From Anaerolineales bacterium UBA7227 (GTDB lineage Bacteria > Chloroflexota > Anaerolineae > Anaerolineales > Villigracilaceae): DNA of 7,185 bases. The stretch lies in contig DKTP01000119.1 in NCBI GenBank assembly GCA_002473085.1, positions 1 through 7,185 of the forward strand. The letters are read 5' to 3'. Both the position numbers and the translations under genes were made by a program. The notes under the pieces were generated by a model. That model ran no database searches. It worked only from the letters and a program-made list of their open reading frames with translations, and was not told the origin of the DNA. Below are positions 1 through 5,753 of the stretch, in pieces (position 1 is the stretch's first letter; every line of letters begins with the position of its first letter).

Positions 1-41
1 CGGGTTATGAGCCCGACGAGCTGCCACTGCTCTACCCCGCA
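1..41 (-). tRNA. Initiator tRNA-fMet (CAU), 5' half, cut by the window edge
   Basis: Read on the minus strand from 41 to 1, the sequence folds as the first 41 nt of a tRNA. There is a 7-nt acceptor strand (TGCGGGG), then TA, a D arm with GAGC/GCTC pairing, and an anticodon arm TCGGG-CTCATAA-CCCG with anticodon CAT. The three consecutive G:C pairs at the foot of the anticodon stem (GGG opposite CCC) and the A11:U24 pair of the D stem are known hallmarks of the initiator rather than elongator tRNA-Met. The T arm, the acceptor 3' strand and any encoded CCA lie outside the window, so the 1:72 mismatch typical of initiators cannot be checked. The gene lies downstream of and co-directional with the ECF genes, but has its own likely promoter. 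Confidence 0.9.
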
Positions 42-61
42 TCGGTTTTTAAAGCCCGCAG

Positions 62-90
62 AGTTTACCATCCAATCAAGGCAAAGTCAA
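62..90 (-). promoter_or_regulatory. Probable sigma70 promoter of the initiator tRNA
   Basis: On the minus strand a -35 box TTGACT (90-85) and a -10 box TAAACT (67-62) are separated by exactly 17 bp. Transcription would start near 55, about 14 nt before the mature tRNA 5' end at 41, which is a normal short leader removed by RNase P. It lies in the 73-bp gap after the ecfT stop codon, where I see no terminator hairpin, so read-through from the ECF genes is also possible. Confidence 0.6.
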
Positions 91-114
91 GCAAATTTTG
101 GAATGGAAATATGC

Positions 115-990
115 TCACCCTCCCGCCAACGCCAGCAGTCCCGGCGGGACCCAGAACTGTCCCTGGCCGAGGGTACTGAGCGCCATCGAGAAGAGCAGGA
201 TCGCGAGCCCGACCCCGATCAGGATGCGGTCTTTCATTTTGTAATCCAGTTTTTGCAGCCAGGTGCGCGGGCCGATGCCGAAGGCGCGCAAGTCCATGGC
301 GTCAATGATGTCCTCGCTGCCGATGATGGCATGGATGGTGACGGGGACCATCAGCGGGCCGATCTTCCGCACCTGCTGGATGAGTCCGCCGCCGATCTTC
401 TCGAGCTCGAAGCCGCGCGCTTTCTGCGCGTCCATCGTCAGTTGGAAATCGCGGCTGAAGGTCGGGATGAAGCGCATGGTCAGGTCCATGGCGTAGGCGA
501 TCTTGTCGGGCAGTCCCAGCCCGCGGAAGGTGATCCCGTACAGCGCGGGGTTGAGCGAGTAGGGGATCAGGATCGTCATAATGGCGATGCTGAAGACGCG
601 CACGAACTGGCTGACCCCAAAGAAGGCGCGCTCGACAGTGACGTCCAGCGCGGGCGTCCAGCCGAGGATGGAGAAGGACGCTTCGAACCGTCGGATGAGA
701 TGCTCCTGCTCGTAGAGTTCCACCCCGCCGCGGCCCGTCAGGAAGGTGAAAAAGGCGAAGATGGACACGAAACCGACGATGAACAAGATCGCGCGGCGGA
801 TCTCGTTCCACGTCACGCCCGAGGTGAGCAGGACGAAGAGCGCGATGGCCGCGAAGAACAGCAAAAAGCGCACGTCCCAGAACGCGAGCGTGGAAAAGAG
901 GAAGCAGCCGTAGAACATCATCCAGGCGCGCGGGTCGAAGGACTGGATGAACGAGCGGGGACGGGAGCGATAACGCCAGGCGACTAACAT
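115..990 (-). CDS. ecfT: ECF transporter transmembrane coupling protein (EcfT)
   Basis: This 291-residue membrane protein is the T component of an energy-coupling factor importer. It links ATP hydrolysis by the ATPase pair to movement of the S component in the cytoplasmic membrane. Hydrophobic segments lie near residues 25-55, 66-84, 128-150 and 255-275. The middle carries the long cytoplasmic coupling region, with an ARG motif at 191-193 (AQKARGFELEKIG) and a second coupling helix at about 231-238 (AMDLRAFG). EcfT proteins usually have an X-R-G triplet in both helices; here the second reads LRA, with Arg235 kept. The start at 990 (MLVAWRY) has an AGGA sequence 4 nt upstream. The gene follows the S component by 77 bp on the same strand and completes the three-gene set. 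The family call is firm; the transported substrate cannot be told from this protein. Confidence 0.9.
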   Translation of the reverse strand: MLVAWRYRSRPRSFIQSFDPRAWMMFYGCFLFSTLAFWDVRFLLFFAAIALFVLLTSGVTWNEIRRAILFIVGFVSIFAFFTFLTGRGGVELYEQEHLIRRFEASFSILGWTPALDVTVERAFFGVSQFVRVFSIAIMTILIPYSLNPALYGITFRGLGLPDKIAYAMDLTMRFIPTFSRDFQLTMDAQKARGFELEKIGGGLIQQVRKIGPLMVPVTIHAIIGSEDIIDAMDLRAFGIGPRTWLQKLDYKMKDRILIGVGLAILLFSMALSTLGQGQFWVPPGLLALAGG

Positions 991-1016
991 AGTATCCTGA
1001 AAGCAGAAAGCGGAGA

Positions 1017-1052
1017 GCAGAAGGCAGGCCGAGAAATCAGTCTGCCTTCTGC
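1017..1052. repeat. Intergenic hairpin / TTCTGCC-type repeat between S component and ecfT
   Basis: The 77-bp gap between the two genes holds a perfect 11-bp inverted repeat, GCAGAAGGCAG (1017-1027) and CTGCCTTCTGC (1042-1052), around a 14-nt loop. Related words recur beside it: AGCAGAAAGCGGAGAGCAG on the left, GTTCTGCCTACTG on the right. No T-run follows on the minus strand, so it is not a standard intrinsic terminator. It looks like a dispersed palindromic repeat that would sit in the ECF mRNA, where it could affect RNA stability or the relative output of the T component. Confidence 0.7.
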
Positions 1053-1067
1053 GTTCTGCCTACTGAA

Positions 1068-2009
1068 TTACCGACCCGACTGCCTCTGCACTGCCGCGTA
1101 GGCCGCGACGAGCAGCGGGACGAGGATGGCGGCGAAGATCAGGTTCGGACCCGCCGCGGGCAGGAACTCGCCCACGATGGCGGCCGTGGCGCTGAATCCG
1201 TTGATCCAGATGTCGGAGATGGCCGCGAAACCGATGCCGAGGACGTTGCCCAACATGCCCCAGATGACCGCCTCGCCGACGGCAGCGTTCTTCCCGAACG
1301 CAAAGCGGACGACCAGCACCAGCACGAAGCCAACCAGCAGGGCGATGCCCGCGGTCAACGCGATGGGTTGGTCGCCGAAGACGTTGTTGGCGGGATCGAA
1401 GAACATCATGTTCGTCTCGCCGCGGTTGAGGAAGTAGACGATGGTGGCAAGCAGGACGAGAGCGCCGCCCACCCACAGGACGGTATCGGTGGCTTTCTTG
1501 CGGCTCGCGAACAGCGCGGGCAGGCCAGCGATGAAGCCGACGAGTCCGTTGCCGATGCTCCACTGCGGGGAAAGTCCGAAGCCCGAGATCGCGTCGCCGA
1601 ACATGTTGCCGACCGCGCCCGTGAAGAAGCCGACGATGGGGCCGAAGGCGTAGCCGAAGAACATCGGGATGGCGATGGCGGGACGGAGCGCCACCTGGCT
1701 CAGCGAGGGGACGACGAACACGGTGGCATTGAAGTACCACGAGAACACGGCATACAGCGCCGCGCCGATTGCCATCCACACCACCTCGCGCGTGCCCACT
1801 TCCCAGGCTTTGTTCTCTTTGGTGAACAGGTAGACCGCGAAGGCGATCAGCAGGCCCACGATCACAAACAGGAAGCGCAGGCCGAGCGTGGCATTATCGG
1901 TCTGGAAACGCTCGATGCCGAGCGTATTGCCCAGCACGAACACGATGATCGCGAAGATGGCAAGAATCGCCACCAGCCAGATCGCCACAGAAGACAAACG
2001 TTTATCCAT
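1068..2009 (-). CDS. ECF transporter S component (substrate-binding membrane protein)
   Basis: This 313-residue, very hydrophobic protein is the substrate-capturing S subunit of the ECF importer. The core at about 72-165 resembles the ECF-riboflavin-type / UPF0397 family: a helix MAIGAALYAVFSW, then LRPAIAIPMFFGYAFGPIVGF, then GAVGNMFGDAI and IGNGLVGFIAGL. A later block (246-307) ends with AAGPNLIFAAILVPLLVAAY. I count roughly nine or ten membrane segments (near 8-28, 43-62, 77-95, 108-124, 125-143, 151-168, 176-194, 217-236, 246-266, 287-307). S components usually have six in about 180-200 residues, so this one has an N-terminal addition and an insert. The start at 2009 is chosen because AAAGGAG lies 6 nt upstream; a longer reading from 2072 would run into the repeat array. 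Substrate unknown; a riboflavin-type or other vitamin is only a family-level guess. Confidence 0.85.
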   Translation of the reverse strand: MDKRLSSVAIWLVAILAIFAIIVFVLGNTLGIERFQTDNATLGLRFLFVIVGLLIAFAVYLFTKENKAWEVGTREVVWMAIGAALYAVFSWYFNATVFVVPSLSQVALRPAIAIPMFFGYAFGPIVGFFTGAVGNMFGDAISGFGLSPQWSIGNGLVGFIAGLPALFASRKKATDTVLWVGGALVLLATIVYFLNRGETNMMFFDPANNVFGDQPIALTAGIALLVGFVLVLVVRFAFGKNAAVGEAVIWGMLGNVLGIGFAAISDIWINGFSATAAIVGEFLPAAGPNLIFAAILVPLLVAAYAAVQRQSGR

Positions 2010-2043
2010 CTCATTCTCCTTTGTGAAAAATTGATTGCGTTCG

Positions 2044-2138
2044 TTCAGGAATTCCGAAGTTAGGCGGCGCAATTCAGGAATCCCGAAGTTCTTTCGTTCG
2101 GGAATTCCGAAGTACTTCTGTTCAGGAATCCCGAAGTT
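2044..2138. repeat. Four tandem-like 18-bp intergenic repeats (TTCAGGAATYCCGAAGTT)
   Basis: Four near-identical units start at 2044, 2073, 2097 and 2121: TTCAGGAATTCCGAAGTT, TTCAGGAATCCCGAAGTT, TTCGGGAATTCCGAAGTA and TTCAGGAATCCCGAAGTT. Start-to-start spacings are 29, 24 and 24 bp. Each unit has a near-palindromic core (GGAATTCC flanked by TTC and GAA). A degenerate inverted copy (TTCGGATTCCTG) lies at 2168-2179. The block fills most of the 185-bp gap between the ATPase stop and the S-component start. The spacers are only 6-11 bp and the units vary, so this is a dispersed repeat cluster, not a CRISPR array. It would be transcribed within the ECF operon. Confidence 0.8.
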
Positions 2139-2174
2139 CTACTTCGGGGCGATCCGAAAGCAATGCTTTCGGAT
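2130..2174. repeat. Two tight hairpins just after the ECF ATPase gene
   Basis: Hairpin one: CCCGAAGT (2130-2137), loop TCT, ACTTCGGG (2141-2148). Hairpin two: ATCCGAAAGC (2152-2161), loop AAT, GCTTTCGGAT (2165-2174). Both are perfect stems with 3-nt loops and lie 20-65 nt past the ATPase stop codon in the direction of transcription. Neither is followed by a T-run on the minus strand. They are more likely stability or processing elements, or repeat debris, than terminators, although partial termination would lower output of the S and T genes. Confidence 0.65.
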
Positions 2175-2194
2175 TCCTGCAAACGCCAAAACCG

Positions 2195-3835
2195 TCACAC
2201 ATGCGCCAGCGCCTCCGCGCGCAGGAACTGTCCCGTTTGCGGGAAGCGCTCCACGTTCAGGGCCAGGAGCGAGCTCGGGACGACGCGGCAGGATTCCAGT
2301 CGAGGGAAGTCGCTCAGGACCTCGTGCGGCGAGCCGTCGGCCACGAGTCGCCCATCCGCCACGAGCAGGACGCGGTTGGCATAGATCACCGCCAGGTCCA
2401 CGTCGTGCGTGATGAACATCACCGCCTCGAAGCCGGGCATCTGCAAAATGGAATCCATGAAGTTCATGTAATTCCGATAGTCCTGCCCCGCGGTCGGCTC
2501 GTCCATGACGAGGATGCGGGAGCGCATCGCCAGGATGGCCGCGATGCTGACGCGTTTTTGCTGGCCGAACGAAAGCGCCAGCGGAGGGTCTTGCTCGAAC
2601 TCAGACAGGTTGACGATTCGTAACGCCTCTTGCACCTCCTTTTCGATCTCTTCCTTTGAATGCTTCAAATTCGTCGGGCCGAACGCCAGTTCCTCGCGCA
2701 CGGTCGGCGCGAAGAGCATGTGGCTCGGACTTTGAAAAACGTATCCGAGCGTACTGGCGATCTCGGCCACGCTCGACTCTTTTGTGTCCTTTCCGTTCAC
2801 CAGCACGCGCCCCGATTTCGGTTTGAGCAGGCCGATGGCGTGTTTGACAAAAGTGGTCTTACCCGAACCGTTCGGACCCAACACCGCGATCACGTCGCCG
2901 CGCTTGATCTCGAGATTGATCCCATGCAGGATTTCGACGTCCGCCTCGTAACCGAATGAGACGTTTTCGAAGCGGACCAACGCCTCGTCCTCCGACGTTT
3001 CCGCCTCGCCCCGCTCCGACGTTCGGCCGGCCGCGCCGGGCAGGACGCGAATCTCCGCCGGGGCGGGATCCTGCTTCGCCCGTCGGACGATCTGTTCGGC
3101 AGGGAGTTTCACCTCGTGATAGTTCACTACTCTTGATAACCCGTCCACCTCGCCGAGGTAACGGATCGTCCCCTCGCTCATATACATGACGCGTTCGGGA
3201 TGGATGCGCAGCACGTCTTCGACGCGATGCTCCACCATCAGGACGGTCATCCCCTCGTCGGCGAGGAAGCGCACCGCGTCGAGCGTCTCGCCCGCGGAGG
3301 CGGGATCGAGACTCGCCAGCGGTTCATCCAATAACAAAATGGAGGGACGCATGGCAAGCACGCCAGCCAGCGCGACCTTCTGTTTTTCGCCGCCCGAAAG
3401 CAGGAACGTATCGCGGCCGCGCAGATGCGCGATCTTCAAATGCTCCAGCGCCTCGTCGGCGCGCTGATAAATTTCCTCGCGGGCGAGGCCGAGATTCTCC
3501 AGCCCGAACGCCACCTCGTTCAGCACCTTCGTCCCGAGGATTTGCCGCTCGGGGTCTTGCAGCACCGTCCCGACTTTTTGCGAGATCGTGGACAGTTTCA
3601 TCTTCGCCGTGTCTTCGCCGTGGATGAGGATTCGTCCGCCCGCCTCGCCCTTGTAACTGCGCGGGATCAGCCCGTTGACGCAACGGATGAGCGTGGTCTT
3701 CCCGCATCCGCTGGCGCCCGCGATCAACAGAATTTCGCCCGCGTTCGCCGCGAACGAAATATCATGAATAGCCGCGCCCTGCCGGTCGCGGTAACGAAAG
3801 GATAGATTTTCTACGACAAGAGGAGAGTTGGACAT
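2195..3835 (-). CDS. ECF transporter fused double ATPase (A-A')
   Basis: This 546-residue cytoplasmic protein holds both ATPases of an ECF importer in one chain and powers uptake through the S and T subunits. Domain 1 (about 1-235) has Walker A GASGCGKTT (40-48), Q-loop Gln93, signature LSGGE (146-150), Walker B ILLLDEP (166-172) and switch His203. Domain 2 (about 284-510) has Walker A GPNGSGKTT (320-328), Q-loop Gln368, signature LSFGQ (421-425), Walker B ILVMDEP (441-447) and switch His477. LSFGQ instead of LSGGQ is common in the second half of such fusions. A charged, poorly conserved linker (about 240-283) joins the domains, and about 35 residues follow domain 2. All catalytic motifs are intact. 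The start is placed at ATG 3835 (MSNSPLVV); TTG 3844 in the same frame lies inside the promoter -10 box. It is the first gene of the ATPase-S-T operon. Confidence 0.92.
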   Translation of the reverse strand: MSNSPLVVENLSFRYRDRQGAAIHDISFAANAGEILLIAGASGCGKTTLIRCVNGLIPRSYKGEAGGRILIHGEDTAKMKLSTISQKVGTVLQDPERQILGTKVLNEVAFGLENLGLAREEIYQRADEALEHLKIAHLRGRDTFLLSGGEKQKVALAGVLAMRPSILLLDEPLASLDPASAGETLDAVRFLADEGMTVLMVEHRVEDVLRIHPERVMYMSEGTIRYLGEVDGLSRVVNYHEVKLPAEQIVRRAKQDPAPAEIRVLPGAAGRTSERGEAETSEDEALVRFENVSFGYEADVEILHGINLEIKRGDVIAVLGPNGSGKTTFVKHAIGLLKPKSGRVLVNGKDTKESSVAEIASTLGYVFQSPSHMLFAPTVREELAFGPTNLKHSKEEIEKEVQEALRIVNLSEFEQDPPLALSFGQQKRVSIAAILAMRSRILVMDEPTAGQDYRNYMNFMDSILQMPGFEAVMFITHDVDLAVIYANRVLLVADGRLVADGSPHEVLSDFPRLESCRVVPSSLLALNVERFPQTGQFLRAEALAHV

Positions 3836-3843
3836 TGCGCCCA

Positions 3844-3872
3844 ATTATCAACGCAGTAGAGGAGACTGTCAA
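3844..3872 (-). promoter_or_regulatory. Strong sigma70 promoter for the ECF operon, probably giving a leaderless mRNA
   Basis: On the minus strand a perfect -35 box TTGACA (3872-3867) and a -10 box GATAAT (3849-3844) are spaced by exactly 17 bp. The last base of the -10 box is only 8 bp from the ATG at 3835, so transcription should begin within about 0-3 nt of the start codon. No Shine-Dalgarno sequence could fit. The boxes and spacing are seen directly; leaderless expression is inferred from the geometry. Confidence 0.75.
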
Positions 3873-3887
3873 GAAGTCTGATTTCTT

Positions 3888-3908
3888 AAGTGAGGAACTT
3901 CGTCACTT
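3888..3908. promoter_or_regulatory. Possible operator: 21-bp dyad between divergent promoters
   Basis: AAGTGA (3888-3893) and TCACTT (3903-3908) form a perfect 6-bp inverted repeat around 9 bp. It lies in the 35 bp separating the two divergent -35 boxes and touches the -35 of the plus-strand promoter. The size and place suit a dimeric regulator, but a 6-bp dyad can arise by chance and no regulator gene is in the window. Confidence 0.3.
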
Positions 3909-3936
3909 TGACGTTTGTGATTTACTACGCTATACT
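3908..3936 (+). promoter_or_regulatory. Strong sigma70 promoter for the aldehyde dehydrogenase gene
   Basis: A -35 box TTGACG (3908-3913) and a -10 box TATACT (3931-3936) are separated by 17 bp, each one base from consensus. Transcription would start near 3943, giving a leader of about 100 nt before the ATG at 4042. A 6-bp inverted repeat, TGTCAG (3938-3943) and CTGACA (3959-3964), straddles the predicted start and could be an operator or an early RNA hairpin. Confidence 0.7.
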
Positions 3937-3977
3937 TTGTCAGTCGCCAGTCAAGTATCTGACAGCCCACAAATCAG

Positions 3978-4025
3978 GTTGTTGGATCAACGACTATGAG
4001 ACTATCAGACCAAAGACCATCAGAC
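3978..4025 (+). repeat. Leader hairpin and GACYATSAGAC repeats upstream of the dehydrogenase
   Basis: The predicted 5' leader contains a 7-bp stem with a 3-nt loop, GTTGTTG-GAT-CAACGAC (3978-3994, one wobble pair), followed by three copies of an 11-mer. These are GACTATGAGAC (3992-4002), GACTATCAGAC (4000-4010) and GACCATCAGAC (4015-4025); the first two overlap by 3 bp. A Shine-Dalgarno AAGGAG follows at 4030-4035. I see no conserved riboswitch signature. The repeats look like a dispersed intergenic family different from the two in the ECF operon. Confidence 0.55.
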
Positions 4026-4041
4026 TAACAAGGAGTCCCTC

Positions 4042-5697
4042 ATGGCTTTCAAACTAACCTACGCCACCATGTTCAATCCGCCCGAGGAATTGCACAAGGG
4101 CTTCGACAAAGCCGTTGCCGCCCTCAAGCAGAATCTGGGACGGGAATATGGCATGTTCATTGACGGCAGGGAGGTGTTCGCCGACGAGAAATTCGAAGTC
4201 CGCTCCCCGATCAACACCGATTGGGTGTTGGGCGTAATGCAGAAAGGAAACGCCTCCCACGCGCAGATGGCGGTTGAGGCCGCCCGCCGCGCCTTCCCCG
4301 CCTGGTCGCGTACCCCGTGGCAGAAACGCGTGGCCCTCGTCCGCAAGGCCTCGAAACTGATCGAAAAGCGCATCTTTGAGCTGGGCGCGGCGATGGCGCT
4401 GAACGTGGGCAAGAACCGCATGGAAGCCCTCGGCGACGTGCAGGAAACCGCCGACCTGATGTACTACTCTGCCCAAATGATGGAAGAGAACAAGGGCTTC
4501 ATCAAGCCAATGGGCAAAGACCCGCTGGTCGGCTACGACGCCACGAACATGTCTGTGCTGAAGCCCTACGGGGTGTGGCTGGTCGTCTCGCCGTTCAACT
4601 TCCCCTTCGCGTTGACCGGCGGCCCGACCGGCGCGGCGCTGGTCGCGGGCAACACCGTCGTCATCAAGCCCGCCACCGACACCGCCTGGATCGTCCGCCT
4701 CTACGCCGAATGCCTGCGCGACGCCGGCTTCCCCGACGGCGTGGTGAACTTCGTCACCGGCCCCGGCTCCACGCTCGGACAGGCGCTGGTGGACAGCCCC
4801 GAATTCGACGGCGCCACCTTCACCGGCTCCTTCGACGTGGGCATGAAACTCTACCGCGACTTCGCCAACCGCAACTACGTCCGCCCGGTGGTGCTGGAAC
4901 TTGGCGGCAAGAACCCCGCCATCGTCTCGCGCAACGCCAATTTGGACGACGCCGCGACCGGCATCGTCCGCTCGGCCTTTGGCCTGCAGGGACAGAAATG
5001 CTCCGCCGCCTCGCGCGTCATTGTGGAAGCGCCCGTCTACGACGAACTGGTCTCCAAACTGAAGACCCTCACCGACAAACTCGCCATCGGCGACCCGACC
5101 GAGCGCGCCACCTACCTCGGCCCGGTCATCAACAAGGGTTCCTACAACGACTTCAAAAACTTCACCGAAGAGATCAACCAGGCCGGCGGCAACTTCCTGA
5201 CCGGCGGTCACGTGAAGACCGGCGGCGACTTCGACAAGGGCTACTTCTGCGAACCGACCTTCGTCACCGACCTGCCCTTCAGCCACCGCCTGTGGCAGTA
5301 TGAGATGTTCCTGCCCATCGCCACCATCGGCAAGGTGGACAATCTCGACGAAGCCATGCAGATCGCCAACAGCGTCAACTACGGCTTGACCGCCGGCTTC
5401 TACGGCAACGCGGCCGAGGTCAAATGGTTCTTCGACAAGATCGAAGCGGGCGTGACGTACGCCAACCGTCCGCAGGGCGCGACGACCGGCGCCTGGCCGG
5501 GCTTCCAACCCTTCGGCGGCTGGAAAGGCTCCGGCGCCAGCGGCAAGAACGGCGGCGGCTACTACTACGTGCAGCTCTACATGCACGAGCAGATCCAGAC
5601 CCTGATCAAACCCGCGAAAAAGGCCGCGCCGAAAAAGGCAGCCAGGAAGGTCGTCAGGAAAGCCGTCAAGAAAACCGCCAGGAAGGCGAAGAAATAA
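4042..5697 (+). CDS. Aldehyde dehydrogenase, 1-pyrroline-5-carboxylate dehydrogenase type, with basic C-terminal tail
   Basis: This 551-residue NAD(P)-dependent enzyme probably oxidises L-glutamate gamma-semialdehyde (from P5C) to glutamate, the last step of proline breakdown. Family landmarks, in order: SPFNFPF with Asn186, VVIKPA with cofactor-binding Lys209, FTGS (260-263), LELGGKNP with general base Glu286, and GQKCSAASR with nucleophile Cys320. PFGGWKGSG follows at about 490-498. The GQKCSA context and the PFGG...KNGG...YVQLYMHEQ end fit the P5C dehydrogenase group better than generic ALDHs. The usual EEIFGP cofactor motif reads YEMFLP (420-425), with Glu421 kept. The catalytic part ends near residue 521; residues 522-551 form a 15-Lys/Arg tail without acidic residues, not usual for the family. 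The ATG at 4042 has AAGGAG 6 nt upstream. Another ALDH substrate is possible. Confidence 0.8.
   Translation: MAFKLTYATMFNPPEELHKGFDKAVAALKQNLGREYGMFIDGREVFADEKFEVRSPINTDWVLGVMQKGNASHAQMAVEAARRAFPAWSRTPWQKRVALVRKASKLIEKRIFELGAAMALNVGKNRMEALGDVQETADLMYYSAQMMEENKGFIKPMGKDPLVGYDATNMSVLKPYGVWLVVSPFNFPFALTGGPTGAALVAGNTVVIKPATDTAWIVRLYAECLRDAGFPDGVVNFVTGPGSTLGQALVDSPEFDGATFTGSFDVGMKLYRDFANRNYVRPVVLELGGKNPAIVSRNANLDDAATGIVRSAFGLQGQKCSAASRVIVEAPVYDELVSKLKTLTDKLAIGDPTERATYLGPVINKGSYNDFKNFTEEINQAGGNFLTGGHVKTGGDFDKGYFCEPTFVTDLPFSHRLWQYEMFLPIATIGKVDNLDEAMQIANSVNYGLTAGFYGNAAEVKWFFDKIEAGVTYANRPQGATTGAWPGFQPFGGWKGSGASGKNGGGYYYVQLYMHEQIQTLIKPAKKAAPKKAARKVVRKAVKKTARKAKK
5605..5694 (+). repeat. Lys/Arg/Ala-rich tail coding region with 12-bp tandem repeats
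   Basis: The last 30 codons of the dehydrogenase encode 12 Lys, 3 Arg, many Ala and no acidic residue. From 5641 the DNA is a 12-bp tandem repeat: GCCAGGAAGGTC, GTCAGGAAAGCC, GTCAAGAAAACC, GCCAGGAAGGCG. The translation is ARKV-VRKA-VKKT-ARKA followed by KK. Just before it a looser repeat encodes AKKAAPKKA. The pattern is like bacterial histone-H1-like proteins. It most likely arose by repeat expansion at the 3' end of the gene. Confidence 0.8.
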
Positions 5698-5717
5698 TCG
5701 CCTCGCGAATTAGAATC

Positions 5718-5750
5718 AGCAGAGCGAGATAATATCTCGCTCTGCTTTCT
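5718..5750 (+). terminator. Probable intrinsic terminator after the dehydrogenase gene
   Basis: A perfect 13-bp stem, AGCAGAGCGAGAT (5718-5730) and ATCTCGCTCTGCT (5734-5746), encloses a 3-nt loop and is followed by TTTCT. It starts 20 bp after the stop codon. The T-run is short and broken, so termination may be partial, letting transcription continue into the next two genes, for which I find no separate promoter. The 3' arm ends 7 nt before the next ATG. Confidence 0.6.
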
Positions 5751-5753
5751 CAC

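Noticed and set aside
7..987. Long plus-strand open frame opposite ecfT
   Set aside because: The translation is highly charged, low-complexity and begins inside the tRNA gene; it is a shadow of the EcfT coding frame.
1368..2063. Plus-strand frame opposite the S component
   Set aside because: Its Glu/Asp/His/Arg-rich composition is typical of an antisense shadow; the minus-strand protein has clear membrane helices and an SD.
2010..2072. N-terminal extension of the S component to 2072
   Set aside because: It would translate part of the repeat array and would ignore the strong AAAGGAG placed 6 nt before the ATG at 2009.
2044..2138. CRISPR-like array
   Set aside because: Four 18-bp imperfect units with 6-11 bp spacers lie too close and are too variable for CRISPR; no cas genes are present.
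2010..2194. Riboswitch controlling the S component
   Set aside because: I looked for FMN, TPP and cobalamin signatures by eye and saw none; the gap is explained by repeats. A covariance-model search would settle it.
4054..5586. A 510-codon open frame on the minus strand opposite the dehydrogenase
   Set aside because: It is the mirror of a strongly biased GC-rich coding sequence; its translation is low-complexity (Gly/Ala/Val/His-rich) with no family motifs, and the plus-strand enzyme is unmistakable.
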